From: Cryomorphaceae bacterium
Lineage (GTDB): Bacteria > Bacteroidota > Bacteroidia > Flavobacteriales > Schleiferiaceae
Assembly (NCBI GenBank): GCA_017858515.1
Contig: JAFMBM010000026.1
Location: 1 to 42,713, forward strand
Direction: 5' to 3'
DNA: 42,713 nucleotides
Position 1 is the stretch's first letter. Each line of letters begins with the position of its first letter. The position numbers and the translations under genes were made by a program. This document shows, piece after piece, positions 24,815 to 33,400 of the stretch. Below the pieces are notes generated by a model, which saw only the letters and a program-made list of their open reading frames with translations, was not told the DNA's origin and ran no database searches.

Positions 24815-25641
24815 AAATCCTCATTACGGGAGTGTCTGGAAGAATAGGTCATGCTTTGCTTGGATATTTTGAAGGACTGGAAAATAGTCAGCTCTATTTT
24901 GTTGTAAAAGAGCGCAAAGAAAGCCTAAGCCAATACGAGCAAATTATCTGGGATTTGAATGAAAAGTCGGATTTCGATTTCTCTGGACTCTATTTCGACC
25001 GAGTAATTCATATGGCCGCCATTGCCCACCACTCAGGTGCGAAATCGGTATTGGAAGTGAATCAAGCAATGACATCTAATCTGTTGAATGCCGTTAAGGG
25101 TAAGTTTGATCAGTTTGTTTTTTTTAGTTCTATCTCGGTCTATGGAGAGGCAAATCGGAAGTATCCTGTAGAGGTAAATGATGCATGCGATCCTACTAGT
25201 TTTTATGGAATGAGCAAGTTGAAAAGCGAATTGTTTCTCAAAGAACATATTGAGAACCTACTCATTTTGAGACTCTGTCCGATGATTGATGGAGAGGGAA
25301 GAATAGACTTAGAAAAAAGGATCTTCCTCCCCAAGACTAAAACAAAGTTTAAATCGCCTTACCCACGTAGTTACAGTTTCTCTACTATCGATTCCATCTG
25401 GAGAACACTAAATGATTACTCTTTCAAAGCACAGAAAAGAGGGGTGTTTAACCTGTCTGACGGGAAGATCTACAGTGAGCAAGAGCTTTTGAAAATGAGT
25501 TCAGGCGAGAAAATGGTTTCACTGCCCAAAATTTTAATTGCTCCCCTTTTTGTTATTACAGGTCTTTTCAGGAATCTTTCAACAATAAAGAATATAGAGA
25601 ATACACTCTGGAAGCTCTTTAGAACCAATACCTATTCATAG
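24811..25641 (+). CDS. NAD-dependent epimerase/dehydratase (extended SDR)
   Basis: 276 residues, somewhat short for the family. GxxGxxG is present as GVSGRIGHAL (residues 7-16), then VIHMAAIAHH, FFSSISVYGE (Ser) and FYGMSKLKSE with catalytic YxxxK. The short C-terminal substrate domain ends in IENTLWKLFRTN. It probably reduces or epimerises a nucleotide-linked sugar; WbpK/RmlD-like 4-keto reduction is possible. It starts by ATGA overlap with the deacetylase and ends the second block; a 404-bp gap follows. Confidence 0.8.
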   Translation: MKILITGVSGRIGHALLGYFEGLENSQLYFVVKERKESLSQYEQIIWDLNEKSDFDFSGLYFDRVIHMAAIAHHSGAKSVLEVNQAMTSNLLNAVKGKFDQFVFFSSISVYGEANRKYPVEVNDACDPTSFYGMSKLKSELFLKEHIENLLILRLCPMIDGEGRIDLEKRIFLPKTKTKFKSPYPRSYSFSTIDSIWRTLNDYSFKAQKRGVFNLSDGKIYSEQELLKMSSGEKMVSLPKILIAPLFVITGLFRNLSTIKNIENTLWKLFRTNTYS

Positions 25642-26045
25642 AAGTCTTAGATCTGTTAACGCGGCAGAATTACTCTACGACTTGCTATCTTCTTTTATGA
25701 GTTTCTAGCAATTTAAAGGAGACGACCTGTGGTATCCCTTCCTACAAGAGCCTAAAGCAGATAGAAGATCAAGGAAATATGCAGTTGCATACAATAGGCG
25801 CGATAATACTGAATTTCTGAAATTAAGCGATTTTAATAAAAAGAGGTTGTAGGTTGTTGCGAGAAGTTTTTATCTCTATTTTTGGGACATAGATTCATTT
25901 CGAGACTGATTTTCGAATGGGGAAAATGCATTATATTCGTCATAAATAATTCACATTGAGCTAAAGATGGAAATGTTAAATTCGCTCAACCTTTGATTGA
26001 AAATAATTTTGAGTTTAGGGTCTCTATGGAAGCTTTAGACCATTA
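25642..26045. other. Intergenic region, 404 bp, inside glycan locus
   Basis: No gene recognised. A stop-bounded frame of about 46 codons on the plus strand (25709-25851; it reads …GDDLWYPFLQEPKADR…) lacks a start codon and could be a relic, but I do not recognise its family. The region carries a good promoter match at 25854-25884 and a long leader to the next gene. No transposon ends or repeats were seen. Confidence 0.6.
25854..25884 (+). promoter_or_regulatory. Predicted promoter of the WbpL-like gene block
   Basis: TATTTTTG (25877-25884) matches TAnnTTTG, with TTG at 25854-25856 (20-bp spacing) or 25857-25859 (17 bp) as -33. Transcription would start near 25891, leaving a leader of about 155 nt before ATG 26046. 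Pattern match only. Confidence 0.5.
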
Positions 26046-27023
26046 ATGGAAAGTATGGAGATATCGTATCTAGTTTATCCAGTTTGGTTGCTGCTGGCTT
26101 TCGTTTTAATAAGAATATACTTTCGGTTAGCCGTTCGCTTTTCTATTATTGATAAACCGAATGAAAGAAGCTCGCATGTGGTCCCCATTATTCGCGGGGG
26201 AGGAATCATTATTCCTATTAGTGTTTTATTCTGGTATATAACTTCAGGCTTTCACGACTCCTATTTCGTAATGGGACTGCTATTGGTTTCCTCTGTCTCC
26301 TTTATCGATGATATTCGAAACTTGCCCAGTGGTCTGAGGGTAATCGTTCACTTGATTTCAGTTAGTTGTCTGCTATTGGATTTGGATTTGCTAAGCTTGC
26401 CTTGGTATTATTTAATCCCCGTCTACATCCTAATGATTGGCTGGGTGAATGCATTCAATTTTATGGATGGCATCAATGGTATCTCTTCTTTGTATGCAGG
26501 GGTGTGCGTTTTTACTATTGCAGGAATTGAATATTTATTAGGCGGATATAGCTTTCGACTTTTTGGCTTAGTGCTCATTGCGCTTGGAATTTTCACATTC
26601 TATAATCTTCGCAAGAGGGCGCGATGCTTTGCTGGAGATGTAGGAAGCGTTGCCTTGGCTTTTACTATTGCCTTCCTTATCATTCCCTTGCTCCAGTTAA
26701 ACTGGGCCTATTTAGGATTGGTGTTGGTGTATGGAATAGATACAAGTCTAACCATCTTCCATAGACTGTTAAAGGGCGAAAAGATTACCGAAGCGCATCG
26801 ATCTCACAATTACCAATACCTCGCCAACGAAATGCAACTGGGGCATATTAAAACCAGTATACTCTATGCCGCTATTCAAGTTTTGGTGAATGCTTGGGTG
26901 GTATATGCAATTTATGCAAATTACTCTTCCTTATTTGTATTTTTAGTCCCAAGTAGTTTGCTGGTGGCACTCTATTTATCTGGCAGGATATGGATATTGC
27001 GCCGAATGAGTAAGTCATTATGA
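26046..27023 (+). CDS. WecA/WbpL-type polyprenyl-phosphate sugar-1-phosphate transferase
   Basis: 325 residues with about ten hydrophobic segments. It starts glycan synthesis by transferring a HexNAc-1-phosphate from a UDP-sugar to undecaprenyl phosphate at the inner membrane. Family motifs are in order: DKPNERSSH near the first loop, FIDDIRNLP (Asp-Asp), NAFNFMDGINGI (nucleophile region), CFAGDVGSVALAF and the H-loop EKITEAHRSHNYQYL. Either ATG 26046 or 26055 may be used. The next gene overlaps in ATGA. Its presence fits O-antigen or A-LPS type assembly rather than a soluble exopolysaccharide. Confidence 0.9.
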   Translation: MESMEISYLVYPVWLLLAFVLIRIYFRLAVRFSIIDKPNERSSHVVPIIRGGGIIIPISVLFWYITSGFHDSYFVMGLLLVSSVSFIDDIRNLPSGLRVIVHLISVSCLLLDLDLLSLPWYYLIPVYILMIGWVNAFNFMDGINGISSLYAGVCVFTIAGIEYLLGGYSFRLFGLVLIALGIFTFYNLRKRARCFAGDVGSVALAFTIAFLIIPLLQLNWAYLGLVLVYGIDTSLTIFHRLLKGEKITEAHRSHNYQYLANEMQLGHIKTSILYAAIQVLVNAWVVYAIYANYSSLFVFLVPSSLLVALYLSGRIWILRRMSKSL

Positions 27024-27634
27024 AAACATCTATTGTTTTAGTTGGATCGGGAGAATTCGCTAGAGAGGTAGCGGCTATGATTCTATACACAGAACTAAAC
27101 CAACAATATGATTTGTTGGGTTATGTTTCTGAAAACCATCCCAAGGACCTTGCCCTTTTGCAAGCTCCCTACTTAGGCGAAGTATCAATGTTAAAAGCCT
27201 TGAATGCCGAGCTCCCTACCTTGGCGGTGGCCATCTGTATCGGAAATCCAGTATTGCGAAGTAAAGTATTCCAACAAATTGAACATCTCCATTTATTCTA
27301 TCCCAATATTATTCATCCTAAGTCTTTTTTAGATTGGGAGAATAGATTGGATCTGGCAATTGGAATGGGAAATATTATAACGGAGGGATGTATTTTCACT
27401 ACAGCCATTCAACTCGGAGACTTTAATATCCTAAACTTAGGCTGTTTGGTAGGTCACGATGTGCGTTTCTCAAATTTTTGTACCGTTATGCATGGCGCCA
27501 AATTCAGCGGCGGTGCCGTTATAGGAGATCGTGTGTTGGTGGGTACGGGAAGTGCATTTATTCGCAAATGTGAGGTGCCTTCAAACTCAATTGTACCGGC
27601 CTATTCTGTTGTCAGAGGCGACTTTATACCTTAG
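27020..27634 (+). CDS. PglD/NeuD-type sugar O- or N-acyltransferase (1)
   Basis: 204 residues. The N-terminal Rossmann-like domain (IVLVGSGEFAREVAAMI, residues 5-21) is followed by a left-handed beta-helix of hexapeptide repeats (from about residue 105, GMGNIITEGC…). The presumed catalytic His is in LVGHDVRFSNFCTV, with VLVGTGSAFIRKCEVPSNSIV near the end. The family acetylates amino sugars such as UDP-4-amino-sugars or sialic acids using acetyl-CoA. The gene overlaps the WbpL-like gene and lies 3 bp before a second member of the family. The substrate is unknown. Confidence 0.86.
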   Translation: MKTSIVLVGSGEFAREVAAMILYTELNQQYDLLGYVSENHPKDLALLQAPYLGEVSMLKALNAELPTLAVAICIGNPVLRSKVFQQIEHLHLFYPNIIHPKSFLDWENRLDLAIGMGNIITEGCIFTTAIQLGDFNILNLGCLVGHDVRFSNFCTVMHGAKFSGGAVIGDRVLVGTGSAFIRKCEVPSNSIVPAYSVVRGDFIP

Positions 27635-27637
27635 AAT

Positions 27638-28276
27638 GTGCTAGATTCTGAATTAAGTGTGATGGGTGGTGGTGCACTTGCTAGAGAAATACTGCACGCG
27701 CACAAAGGCAAGTCGGGAATCCTTTCTTCCTTTTCCAATATTCATCTGTACGACGATAATATTGAGGAGGGCAAAAGAATAGACGGATTTCTCTGCAAAG
27801 GCAAACTTTCGCAATTCATATCCGGCACAGCCGTATTCGGAATTGCTTCTCCGATCATTAAAAGAAATTTATTCCAAAAATTCCCACATTGGCAGCAAGC
27901 CCAATGGCTGGAACTTATTCATCCTAAGGCAGATATTCAAGATCCTAATAGTATAAAAATAGGTCAAGGAAGCATTATCTCTTCGGGTTGTGTCTTAACC
28001 TGCGGTATAAGTCTCGGTCGTTTTGTGTTCATTAACTTGAATGCGACTGTTGGTCATGACTCTACTATAGAATCTTTTGTTTCAATTATGCCTGCGGTGA
28101 ATATTTCGGGCAATGTGTATATTGAGGAGGGCGCCTATTTAGGCACGGGAGCCATAGTGCTTCCTGGCGTTCGAATTAGGAAATACGCGGTGGTAGCCAC
28201 GGGTGCGGTAGTAACTAAAGATGTGCCTGAATACTCTCTGGCTATGGGAGTGCCCGCCCGATTTAGTCCTTTGTAA
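27638..28276 (+). CDS. PglD/NeuD-type sugar O- or N-acyltransferase (2)
   Basis: 212 residues from GTG 27638; the ATG at 27662 would remove the first beta strand of the Rossmann domain (LSVMGGGALAREIL), so GTG is preferred. The C-terminal hexapeptide helix is complete: TVGHDSTIESFVSIMPAVNISGNV (catalytic His), AYLGTGAIVLPGVRIRKYAVV and GAVVTKDVPEYSLAMGVPARF. It keeps the canonical C-terminus that the preceding paralogue-like gene lacks. Two adjacent members suggest two different acylated sugars, or two positions, in the glycan. Last gene of the locus, convergent with a protease gene 50 bp away. Confidence 0.84.
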   Translation: MLDSELSVMGGGALAREILHAHKGKSGILSSFSNIHLYDDNIEEGKRIDGFLCKGKLSQFISGTAVFGIASPIIKRNLFQKFPHWQQAQWLELIHPKADIQDPNSIKIGQGSIISSGCVLTCGISLGRFVFINLNATVGHDSTIESFVSIMPAVNISGNVYIEEGAYLGTGAIVLPGVRIRKYAVVATGAVVTKDVPEYSLAMGVPARFSPL

Positions 28277-28326
28277 AAACTACAGAATTAGAGGAGGGTA
28301 CTCCATCTAAATTACACTCTAAAGAT

Positions 28327-30537
28327 TTATTGAATAAGAATACGCTCTGAAGATCTGGCGTTTGAAGAAACTAAAACAACTTGGTAGATTCCCTTCTGCA
28401 AATCCTTGGTGCTAAGTTTAATTTCTTCCTGCCCTTCTTCTAAGCTAAACACTTCTGAGCTAACTTCTCTTCCAAGTACGTCGTACCAAAGAACGCTCAA
28501 ATCATTACCCCACCTTGAATCCAGTGCGAGGTTTAAGAAATCTCCCGATTTCAAAGGATTGGGATAGAGCAAAGAGCGATGAGCGTATTCGGGCAAACCC
28601 ACTCCGCTGGCTTTAATTTCAAACTCCTCACTTATAGTTAGGAAAATATTATCCGCCGCTTCTATCCAAAGTCTACCGGTCTGGGTTTCCATTCCTGCTC
28701 CAATGTTCCAAATGAATTCTCCGTCGTTCGGACTGTTTAAAGCCAATGTGTCTGAGAAATTGAGACCACCATCAGAGGAATAATAAATATTTACTGCCTG
28801 ACAGTTTACATCCGGCCCATCGGTTCCGTTTACGGCCCATTGAATCGGGTAGCTGAAGTTGCTTGTGAGATGCTGTGTGCTGCTAGGGAAGGTAACTTCA
28901 AAAGGTCCAGAGAAAATATCGATGTCGAAGTCTATCTGAGCATAGGAAACACTAGGAGCTGTATCATTATTATCTCTTGCGGTTAATCGAAAGCGCATAT
29001 TTCTTCCATAATCTGGAAGTACCTCCCCGATAACTAAATTCCCGCTGAGTATAGAGCTAAATTGAGGGAAAAAGCGCTCTGGACTTCGTTTCGGAAGGAA
29101 GCTTCTAAAGCATGGAGCATTGGCAGAGGGCGATAAAGGACTTCCGCTAGGACCGAGATTGTATTGTTCCCAAGCAAACATGAGCGAATCACCGTCGGCA
29201 TCGGAGCCCGAGCCTTTTAGTCTGAAAGGCGTAGACAAAGGAATTCGAAAACCACTTGCTGGAATGGTTAAAACAGGAGCCGATCCTCCTGTACCGGAAA
29301 TGATTGGACAAGTATTGCCTGCACCTAATTCTGTGTAGTTGGAGATTTCAAAAATGCTGTGCACATGAAAATAAGCATCGCTATTGGATTGGATATTCGG
29401 AGGACAAATGCCCGCATAACCCATGATGGTGCTAGCCGAACCAGGTTCAAATGCCGCAGAGCTTGCCCTGTTGCAGGGATTGTTCTGAGTGTGATTAGCC
29501 CCAAATTGATGTCCGATTTCGTGACATACATAATCCACATCAAAGGGATCACCTATTGGGCTTTGCGCTCCGGTTACACCTTGTGCTTTGGTAGAAAAGC
29601 TGCAGGCTAGTCCTGGAGCAAAACCACCCGCTCCCGTTCCAAAATTATGGCCAATATCATAAAGAGTGTCGCCTAAATAGGAGTCAATAACAATTTGATT
29701 TTCCAATGCCAGATTGAAAGAATTGTTATTGTTGAAGGGATCGCCCACTGCATCAAAAAAGAAGAGGGTATCCATCTTTTCCGCAAACACAAAATGAATA
29801 CCTAAATCCCGCTCGAAAATGCCGTTCACTCTATTTATGGTGGTTGTTACGGCAGAGAGCACAGTCATTTTAGTTCCACCATGAAAGCTGCTGTATTCTC
29901 CAGTGGTTGCCACAGCTAAACGGTAGGTTTTTATTTTAGGACTAAAGAGGGGGGTAGAACTTATGGCAGTAACCGAGGCAGCTCCAAAGGGAGAGGGAAA
30001 TAAAATCGGATCTTCCTGATCGCACTCGAAATGCATAGTCGGAACGGCTTGACTCTTCCAATAACTTACATAGCTGTCCACTCTTCCTAAAATACCTGGG
30101 TCTAGAAACATCTGTCCTTCGGGACTCAAAACCATGGCATGCAAACCCGTAGCACCAAAATCTAACTGCAAGCGAAGCAGGGGGTCGCTAGGGGCAAAAC
30201 CTGTATAGGATCGAATTTGCGGATACTTCGCTTGAAGTTTAGGTGGAATTAAATTATTATTTTCTACAATAAATCGAATATATCCACCATCAGGATGCGG
30301 AAAATCAAACCAAGAAATAGAATCGCTATTGTCATTTTGGATGTCGGTCCAAAGGCCTAAATAGTCTAAATCAAGTGAGCGAAAGTTGCTGAGTTGAAGG
30401 TCGTTTGGAGTGGTCCAGTCTAAGGACGGTGAGGTATCTTGCCAAAATTTGGCCGAAAAACCTGAGATTCCTATCAATAGAGAAGCCATCAACAAGCTAA
30501 TTCTAAAGGAAATTATATGGTTTGGTCTATCTTCCAT
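28327..30537 (-). CDS. Secreted reprolysin-like zinc metalloprotease with T9SS signal
   Basis: 736 residues. The signal peptide lies in the first ~30 residues (SLLMASLLIGISGFSA). A propeptide-like region (about 35-200) is followed by the catalytic domain from near KTYRLAVATTGEYSSFHGG. The zinc site HEIGHQFGANH (about residues 339-349) fits HExxHxxGxxH of the metzincins, and the Met-turn is visible as TIMGYAG. Beta-sandwich domains follow (about 415-640; FRLKGSGSDADGDSLMFAWEQ is PKD/cadherin-like), and the C-terminus is a type A T9SS sorting domain (LYPNPLKSGD…GIYQVVLV…ILIQ). It likely degrades extracellular protein. Monocistronic, divergent from accC. No clear promoter box was found in the 121-bp gap. 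Confidence 0.9.
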   Translation of the reverse strand: MEDRPNHIISFRISLLMASLLIGISGFSAKFWQDTSPSLDWTTPNDLQLSNFRSLDLDYLGLWTDIQNDNSDSISWFDFPHPDGGYIRFIVENNNLIPPKLQAKYPQIRSYTGFAPSDPLLRLQLDFGATGLHAMVLSPEGQMFLDPGILGRVDSYVSYWKSQAVPTMHFECDQEDPILFPSPFGAASVTAISSTPLFSPKIKTYRLAVATTGEYSSFHGGTKMTVLSAVTTTINRVNGIFERDLGIHFVFAEKMDTLFFFDAVGDPFNNNNSFNLALENQIVIDSYLGDTLYDIGHNFGTGAGGFAPGLACSFSTKAQGVTGAQSPIGDPFDVDYVCHEIGHQFGANHTQNNPCNRASSAAFEPGSASTIMGYAGICPPNIQSNSDAYFHVHSIFEISNYTELGAGNTCPIISGTGGSAPVLTIPASGFRIPLSTPFRLKGSGSDADGDSLMFAWEQYNLGPSGSPLSPSANAPCFRSFLPKRSPERFFPQFSSILSGNLVIGEVLPDYGRNMRFRLTARDNNDTAPSVSYAQIDFDIDIFSGPFEVTFPSSTQHLTSNFSYPIQWAVNGTDGPDVNCQAVNIYYSSDGGLNFSDTLALNSPNDGEFIWNIGAGMETQTGRLWIEAADNIFLTISEEFEIKASGVGLPEYAHRSLLYPNPLKSGDFLNLALDSRWGNDLSVLWYDVLGREVSSEVFSLEEGQEEIKLSTKDLQKGIYQVVLVSSNARSSERILIQ

Positions 30538-30658
30538 TGAGTTGGAAAAATACTAAAAAGTTAAGAAGAATACAATAAACGGTTAATATTAATCTGAAGC
30601 AGCTTTTTATTTTATGAGTATTGCAGTCTTTTTCCGCTTATTTTGTATTCAATAGAGA

Positions 30659-32176
30659 ATGAATATGGAGATAAAGAAAATAGTTGTCGCCAATCGCGGT
30701 GAAATTGCTTTGCGAATCATGAGAACAGCAAGGGAGATGGGTATTGCAACGGTGGCTGTTTATTCGGATGCTGATGCGCATTCACCCTTTGTGCGATTTG
30801 CCGATGAAGCGGTTCGCCTAGGTCCTGCGCCTTCTTCACAGTCATATCTTTTAATGGATTCTATTATAGAGGTGGCTAAGCAAACAGCGGCACAAGCCAT
30901 CCACCCAGGCTATGGATTCCTTTCTGAGAATGCCCATTTTGCTGAAAAGGTGGAGAAGGAAGGTTTAATTTTCATCGGTCCTACGGCGGCGGCCATTCGC
31001 ATAATGGGCGATAAGCTCTCGGCCAAAGAGGCGGTTTCGCATTTTGATGTTCCTCTGGTTCCAGGATCAGCTGGGGCCATTAAGAATCTAGCCGAAGCCC
31101 AAGAGGCCATCGGAAGAACGGGCTTTCCTGTTTTAATCAAGGCTGCGGCGGGTGGTGGCGGAAAGGGAATGCGCATTGTGGAACGCGCGGAGGATTTCGA
31201 GGAGCAAATGAATTTAGCGGTAAGCGAAGCACAGTCGGCCTTTGGCGATGGAAGTGTTTTTGTAGAAAAGTATGTGGGCTCTCCTAGACATATCGAAATA
31301 CAGATTTTAGCCGACTCTCATGGAAATGTGGTGCATTTGTTTGAACGCGAATGCTCTGTGCAAAGAAGACATCAAAAGGTGATTGAAGAAGCCCCTTCGG
31401 CTATTTTAAGTGCTGAGTTGAGGGCCGAAATGGGTGCGGCAGCGGTAAACGTAGCGCGCTCTTGCAATTACCGTGGGGCGGGAACAGTAGAATTTATCTT
31501 CGATGAGAACCATAATTTCTTTTTCTTGGAAATGAATACCCGCCTTCAAGTAGAACATCCCGTTACGGAATGCATTACTGGAATGGATCTGGTTAGAGAA
31601 ATGATTTATATAGCCGAAGGCAAGCCGCTTTCTTTTTCTCAAGAGGATTTAAAGATTCACGGGCATTCCATCGAATTGCGGGTGTATGCCGAAAGTCCTA
31701 GAAATAATTTCTTGCCCGATATAGGCACACTAAGAGAGTACAGAAGACCCGATGGGCCTGGGGTTCGTGTGGATGATGGCTTTGAAGAAGGAATGGAAGT
31801 GCCTATTTATTATGATCCCATGATTTCGAAACTGGTGGTGCATGCTCAAACCAGAACAGCTGCTATTGAGCGGATGATTCGCGCCATTGATGAGTATAAA
31901 ATCACAGGAGTGGAAACAACGCTCGACTTCGGACGTTTTGTGTTTCAACATCCTGCTTTTGTAAGCGGAGATTTTGATACACACTTTGTGAAAAATTACT
32001 TCCAACCCGAAAACTTAGATTCTATTTTAACTCAAGAGGAAGAGGAAGTGGCGGCTTTACTTGCCGTTTCTATCCTAGAATCTTCTAAATCCTCCTCCCG
32101 TGTTTCTAAAGGTGGACAACCGCAGGTTAAAAATGCAACTTCAGAATGGAAAAGAAATCGAGGAGCACTCTCTTAA
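30659..32176 (+). CDS. accC: Biotin carboxylase (acetyl- or acyl-CoA carboxylase subunit)
   Basis: 505 residues from ATG 30659 (ATG 30665 is also possible). It carboxylates biotin on its carrier protein using ATP and bicarbonate. Signatures: IVVANRGEIALRIMRTA at the N-terminus, IHPGYGFLSEN, the Gly-rich ATP loop AAAGGGGKGMRIV, HIEIQILAD, FLEMNTRLQVEHPVTE and the C-terminal IRAIDEYKITGVETT. The length fits the Bacteroidota form, which carries a C-terminal tail (here KNATSEWKRNRG) beyond the ~450-residue E. coli enzyme. No accB or carboxyltransferase gene is adjacent, so whether it serves acetyl-CoA or propionyl-CoA carboxylase cannot be decided. Its last 31 bases overlap the next gene. Confidence 0.92.
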   Translation: MNMEIKKIVVANRGEIALRIMRTAREMGIATVAVYSDADAHSPFVRFADEAVRLGPAPSSQSYLLMDSIIEVAKQTAAQAIHPGYGFLSENAHFAEKVEKEGLIFIGPTAAAIRIMGDKLSAKEAVSHFDVPLVPGSAGAIKNLAEAQEAIGRTGFPVLIKAAAGGGGKGMRIVERAEDFEEQMNLAVSEAQSAFGDGSVFVEKYVGSPRHIEIQILADSHGNVVHLFERECSVQRRHQKVIEEAPSAILSAELRAEMGAAAVNVARSCNYRGAGTVEFIFDENHNFFFLEMNTRLQVEHPVTECITGMDLVREMIYIAEGKPLSFSQEDLKIHGHSIELRVYAESPRNNFLPDIGTLREYRRPDGPGVRVDDGFEEGMEVPIYYDPMISKLVVHAQTRTAAIERMIRAIDEYKITGVETTLDFGRFVFQHPAFVSGDFDTHFVKNYFQPENLDSILTQEEEEVAALLAVSILESSKSSSRVSKGGQPQVKNATSEWKRNRGALS

Positions 32177-32841
32177 TTGTTATAGGTCTTTTGGGTTGGT
32201 TCTCTGCTTTAGGGCAGATCGACACTAATAAGAATGTAAAGGCCGATTCTATCATTGATTTCGTTCTAAAGAACAAAGACCGAGGGATTACCGATGCGCT
32301 CATTATTGATGGAGACACCGTGCCTATGGTCATCTTAGATGAAATACTTTTTATTCCCAAGCCAGCCTTCGACAACGATGAGGCACGAAGAAGATACTAC
32401 CGACTAAAAAAGAAAGTATATAAGGTATATCCTTGGGCGGTTTTGGCAGGAACGCAATTGGATACCCTTAATTCTCGATTGAATCGCATTGATAAAAAAA
32501 GGAAGCGAAAGAAATACATCAAAGAGTTTCAAGACTATTTGGAGAAGGAGTTTGAACCGGAACTGCGGAAGCTCACGCGTTCTGAAGGTCAAATCTTATG
32601 TAAGCTGATTTACAGAGAAACCGGCATGACAGCCTTTGACCTCATTAAAGATTACCGCAGTTCTTGGAAGGCCTTTTGGTATAATACCACAGCCTATTTC
32701 TACGACATTAGCCTGAAAATGGAATACGATCCGTCCTCAAACGATGAAGACAGACTCATTGAAAATATTCTTCAAAGAGCCTTTCTGGAGGAGATTTTAA
32801 CGGAAAGGGTGAAGGCCAATATTCCCAAGCCGGAGCTTTAA
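32146..32841 (+). CDS. DUF4294 domain-containing protein
   Basis: 231 residues with an N-terminal hydrophobic signal (STLLIVIGLLGWFSALGQ). The DUF4294 core (about 50-210) is recognisable: DGDTVPMVILDEI, RRRYYRLKKKVYKVYPWA, RLNRIDKKRKRKKYIKEFQ, LTRSEGQILCKLIYRETG and YRSSWKAFWYNTTAYFY. The family is restricted to Bacteroidota as far as I recall and has no known function; export to the periplasm is predicted. It overlaps the accC end by 31 bp in another frame, which suggests co-translation, but a functional link to fatty-acid synthesis is not established. Confidence 0.85.
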   Translation: MEKKSRSTLLIVIGLLGWFSALGQIDTNKNVKADSIIDFVLKNKDRGITDALIIDGDTVPMVILDEILFIPKPAFDNDEARRRYYRLKKKVYKVYPWAVLAGTQLDTLNSRLNRIDKKRKRKKYIKEFQDYLEKEFEPELRKLTRSEGQILCKLIYRETGMTAFDLIKDYRSSWKAFWYNTTAYFYDISLKMEYDPSSNDEDRLIENILQRAFLEEILTERVKANIPKPEL

Positions 32842-32877
32842 TGTTTTTCGATCTGTGCCTAAACCCAATCGTATTAA

Positions 32878-33393
32878 ATGAAAAGTGTTAAGAGCTGGCA
32901 ACTGCTTGCGGCCGTCTTCGCGCTCTACTTTTTATTGGAGTATGGCATGAATGCCTTTTCAGAGGATGCAGTGCCCGTCTGGAAAATACTTTTGGTGGGT
33001 CTCATCAGTGCCTATGTTTCTTTCTCCTTTTTATTTAAAAGAGGAAAGAACTACTCCTTTTACAGTATCTCGAGTTATAAGAAGCGCAGATTTCCCATTC
33101 TTCAGGCGGAAGAATCCAGCTTTCTTCAATTGGTGTCGCATGCAAAGGAGACTGCCTATTCTGGACTTACTGCCAAGGCAGAGTCGCTTTCCATTCGCTT
33201 TTATAGTAAACGGAATACGTTTGACACCGGCACTCGCTTCCGCATAGAAATTAGCAACAATCAAATGATCATCAAAGCGCGTCCGCGCTTTTTTATGCAA
33301 ATCATAGACGACGGCGGAAAAATTGAATCTCAGATGAATGCGCTTATCGAAAAGCTCATCCACCTAAAACTCATTGCTCCAACTAAGGGCTAA
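32878..33393 (+). CDS. Small membrane protein of unknown function
   Basis: 171 residues. Two transmembrane segments are visible at the N-terminus (about 8-24, WQLLAAVFALYFLLEYG, and about 36-53, KILLVGLISAYVSFSFLF), followed by a basic soluble domain of about 115 residues (SYKKRRFPILQAE…RFRIEISNNQMIIKARPR). I do not recognise the family. It lies 36 bp after the DUF4294 gene in the same direction and is convergent with the isocitrate dehydrogenase gene, 7 bp away. A 13-bp palindrome AGGGCTAAGCCCT (33386-33398) spans its stop codon and may act as a weak two-way terminator. Confidence 0.7.
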   Translation: MKSVKSWQLLAAVFALYFLLEYGMNAFSEDAVPVWKILLVGLISAYVSFSFLFKRGKNYSFYSISSYKKRRFPILQAEESSFLQLVSHAKETAYSGLTAKAESLSIRFYSKRNTFDTGTRFRIEISNNQMIIKARPRFFMQIIDDGGKIESQMNALIEKLIHLKLIAPTKG

Positions 33394-33400
33394 GCCCTGT

